From the NCBI RefSeq assembly GCF_049800775.1, contig NZ_JBNAFR010000015.1:1-64000 (forward strand): DNA of 64,000 bases. Reading direction: 5' to 3'. Numbering within the stretch: position 1 is the first letter of the stretch; the number at the start of each line of letters is the position of its first letter. Positions 61,910-64,000 of the stretch are shown here, piece after piece. Origin of the DNA: Dinoroseobacter sp049800775. GTDB taxonomy: Bacteria; Pseudomonadota; Alphaproteobacteria; Rhodobacterales; Rhodobacteraceae. Both the position numbers and the translations under genes were made by a program. The notes beneath the pieces were generated by a model. That model had not been told where the DNA came from. It made no database searches and worked only from the letters and a program-made list of their open reading frames with translations.

Positions 61910-62881
61910 TTACTTGATGGTAACAACGCCCCAGGGCTGCTGGCCGACCTGAACGGAGCGGATCGCGCGCTCCTTTTCGACATCGATCACGGTGATGTCG
62001 TTGGAATTGCCATTGGTGGTGAGCAGGTACTTTTCATCCGGCGTGAAATCGAGCTGCCAGACCCGTTGGCCCACAAGGATATAGTCGAGCACTTCGAGGC
62101 TGCGGGCATCGACCACCGCGACCCGGTTCGCCGGTCCAAGCGCCACAAAGAGCCGCGAGCCGTCCTGCGTGACGCGCGCGCCCACGGGCTGCAGCCATTC
62201 GGGCTGCAGGCCAGCCACTTCGAAGGTGATCTTGCCCACCATCGTGGGCGCTCCGTCATCGTCGATATCCATCACCGAGACGGTGCCGCCGATCTCGGAG
62301 GTCACGAAAAGCCGCGTGCCGTCACTGGTGTAATGGGCATAGCGCGGGCGCTGATCGACCAGCACGTTGTGCTTGATCTTGTAATCCTCGGTCGAGATGA
62401 AATGCGCCATGTTCGTGGTTTCGGACGTGTTGACCACCCATTTGGCATCCGGGCTCATCCCCATCCCCTCGGGCTCCACCCCCACGGGGACCTCGGCCAG
62501 CACGGTCCGGGTTTCGGTATCGGTCACGGTGACGAGATTGTCGTCCTCATTGGCGATGTATAGCCGCTTGCCAGACGGCTCGAGAATGAACAGCTCCGGA
62601 TCCGGACCCGAAGGCAGGCTCGGCAGCTCTTCATAGGTGGTCGCGTCAAACACCCGGATCAGGTTGTCATCGGAGGCACAGACATAGATCAGCTTTTCAT
62701 CCGGACTGACGGTGATGCCGCGCGGGCGGTTTCCGGCGAAAAACTCGGTCTCAACCTCCCAGGTTTCGGTGTTGACGACGGTGATCGTGTTGCCGCGCTC
62801 ATTCGAGACGAAGGCCTTGCCGGCAAGCGCCGGAGCGGTGCAGAGCGCCAGAGCGGCGGCGGAAAGAAGGATCGATTTCAT
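61910..62881 (-). CDS. PQQ-dependent catabolism-associated beta-propeller protein
   Basis: 323 residues from ATG 62881 (GGAGGG upstream); signal peptide 1-21. Seven YVTN-type repeats can be traced (N-T-I-T-V-V-N-T-E-T, L-I-R-V-F-D-A-T-T, N-L-V-T-V-T-D-T-E-T and so on), each about 42 residues. This family occurs with PQQ dehydrogenases and with the ABC system that in Pseudomonas putida (Ped) has been linked to lanthanide uptake. Function not settled. Confidence 0.86.
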   Translation of the reverse strand: MKSILLSAAALALCTAPALAGKAFVSNERGNTITVVNTETWEVETEFFAGNRPRGITVSPDEKLIYVCASDDNLIRVFDATTYEELPSLPSGPDPELFILEPSGKRLYIANEDDNLVTVTDTETRTVLAEVPVGVEPEGMGMSPDAKWVVNTSETTNMAHFISTEDYKIKHNVLVDQRPRYAHYTSDGTRLFVTSEIGGTVSVMDIDDDGAPTMVGKITFEVAGLQPEWLQPVGARVTQDGSRLFVALGPANRVAVVDARSLEVLDYILVGQRVWQLDFTPDEKYLLTTNGNSNDITVIDVEKERAIRSVQVGQQPWGVVTIK

Positions 62882-62908
62882 GGGTCCCTCCATGGGATCA
62901 AAGGCGGT

Positions 62909-64000
62909 TCAGTTGAAAGCGGTGCAGTCGGATTCCGGCTTGTCCAAGCCGAGCGTGTCGAGGGTCGAGCGCTGGTGCAGGAACCCGTCCTGCGGGCTGA
63001 CGCTCACGGTGATCATCCCGTCATGGAGCAGGATCGGCTGGCGCAATTGACCATTCCAGTCCCGGAAGGTCACCTTCTGGCCCTTGAAGGCGGCCAGCTC
63101 GAACGCATCCGAGATGGCGTAGTCCCGCACCTCCATGGGTTGGGCGGTATTGGCCCGGGTCACGGCCTCGCCCACCACGCGCAGGGCGAGCCAGACATTG
63201 TAATCCTCGGGCTTGGCGTAGCGCCCGGTCAGATCCTCGAACCGGGTCTGGTATTGCGTGGCGCCATACGCCTCGTGGGCCCCGTGGAACGTGGTCGGCA
63301 CCAGACCGCCGGACCCCACGACCGGGCGCGGTGTCCAGAGATGATAGCTCAGGTAACGGGCGAAATAGTCGGTTTCATCGGCAGCCACGAGCACGTCATG
63401 CCCTGCCGCGCCCTGGGTGAAGGTCGGCAATTGCCGCTGCACCAACACGTGGCCCGAATCCGTTCGGCGCGAGCCGCCCGTATCTTCGAAGGCGCGCTCC
63501 TCGGTGATGCGGGCCCCGAACTTGCGCGCCGAGAACCGATAGGAATCCGCGAGCGCCACATCCGCCGGGTTCGACCCCGAAATCAGGAACCAGTTCTTCC
63601 ACTGCTTCCAGACGAGAAACTGCGCCACCGCATCCGTGTTCATCCGGTGGCTCGGCGCCGTATGAAGCAGGTTCCCCCGACATTGATCATCCCGCAGGGC
63701 CACATCGGGTGCGGACGCGTTGAAGACCAGCGCACCGGCCTCGGCCGCCCGATCCGTCAGCCGCAAGAGATCCTCGGCCCGGGCCAGAATGACAAAGAGA
63801 TCCACCCCCTCGGCCAGCAACGCCTCCAACGCGGCATCGGCGTCTTCCGGCGTGGTCGCCACGCCCCGCGTCTCGTAGGTGTGGCCCAGGAAACTGCCGG
63901 TCGTGCCATTGTCCTCATCCGCCAAGGCCCCGCCGGCAAAGCCCAGATCCTCGGGGCGCAGGTCATAGCGGCTGATCGGCAGCAGGGTCGGATAGTCGAT
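62909..64000 (-). CDS. PQQ-associated ABC transporter binding protein, 5' end cut by the window edge
   Basis: 363 codons are present. The frame stays open through the right edge, so the start lies outside; the last codons read I-D-Y-P-T-L-L-P-I-S-R-Y-D. A-L-A-D-E-D-N-G-T-T-G-S-F-L-G near the cut N terminus is typical of the family named PQQ-dependent catabolism-associated ABC binding protein. About 30 residues, a signal peptide and the first strand, are likely to be missing. The ATPase and permease that normally go with it are not in the window. First visible gene of the minus-strand operon that ends at 61156. Confidence 0.87.
   Translation of the reverse strand: MDYPTLLPISRYDLRPEDLGFAGGALADEDNGTTGSFLGHTYETRGVATTPEDADAALEALLAEGVDLFVILARAEDLLRLTDRAAEAGALVFNASAPDVALRDDQCRGNLLHTAPSHRMNTDAVAQFLVWKQWKNWFLISGSNPADVALADSYRFSARKFGARITEERAFEDTGGSRRTDSGHVLVQRQLPTFTQGAAGHDVLVAADETDYFARYLSYHLWTPRPVVGSGGLVPTTFHGAHEAYGATQYQTRFEDLTGRYAKPEDYNVWLALRVVGEAVTRANTAQPMEVRDYAISDAFELAAFKGQKVTFRDWNGQLRQPILLHDGMITVSVSPQDGFLHQRSTLDTLGLDKPESDCTAFN

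Overview
This is GC-rich, densely packed alphaproteobacterial DNA. The gene set points to the Rhodobacterales (Roseobacter/Paracoccus relatives): an flhA-fghA-xoxF methanol cluster, quinoprotein-associated Sox-like carrier genes, a Zur/COG0523/DUF1826 zinc block and a HTH-replicase/parA/parB module. I could not identify the species. I saw no rRNA, tRNA, transposase, prophage or CRISPR array.

Layout. (1) 1-6.4 kb, minus strand: GSH-dependent formaldehyde oxidation (flhA, fghA), a cytochrome c, the lanthanide-type methanol dehydrogenase xoxF, its cytochrome xoxG, the xoxJ binding protein, a CXXCW-family protein and the first codons of one more gene. (2) 6.5-10.3 kb: secreted proteins of unknown role around a SoxYZ-like carrier and a zinc metallohydrolase, the so-called quinoprotein relay. 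(3) 10.3-14.5 kb: hybrid histidine kinase, FIST sensor protein and LuxR-type regulator. (4) 14.6-20.5 kb: seven overlapping genes of a MoxR/Bat-type chaperone operon. (5) 20.6-25.3 kb: a secreted protein of unknown role, a hairpin-rich gap, then a HTH replication initiator, parA and parB. (6) 25.3-31 kb: pqqABCDE behind a two-component system. (7) 31-37.7 kb: zinc-limitation genes (DUF6525, DUF1826, two COG0523 GTPases, znuA, zur, znuC, znuB). (8) 37.9-46.7 kb: a mixed block of regulators, small enzymes and a GntP-type permease. (9) 46.7-60.3 kb: a divergent pentitol-catabolism locus (ABC importer, SorC regulator, xylitol dehydrogenase, two SDRs, xylulokinase, ribulokinase, SIS isomerase, transaldolase, HAD phosphatase). 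(10) 60.3-61 kb: a FitAB/VapBC toxin-antitoxin pair. (11) 61.1-64 kb, minus strand: two small secreted proteins, a beta-propeller protein and a 5'-truncated ABC binding protein, all of PQQ-dependent-catabolism type.

How it fits together. XoxF in the periplasm would oxidise methanol with PQQ made by pqqABCDE, pass electrons to XoxG and the second cytochrome, and release formaldehyde, which flhA and fghA convert to formate. The FIST/kinase/regulator set is the likely C1 sensor, and the MoxR/Bat operon a likely maturation machine. Formate oxidation and carbon assimilation are not in the window.

The replication and partition genes say the window is part of an extrachromosomal replicon (plasmid or chromid). 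The minus strand at the left edge begins a new gene just where the CXXCW gene ends, and the right edge cuts off the 5' end of a gene of a family often found next to CXXCW genes, in the same direction. One economical reading is that the window is nearly all of a circular replicon only slightly longer than 64 kb. That is an inference to be tested on the assembly.
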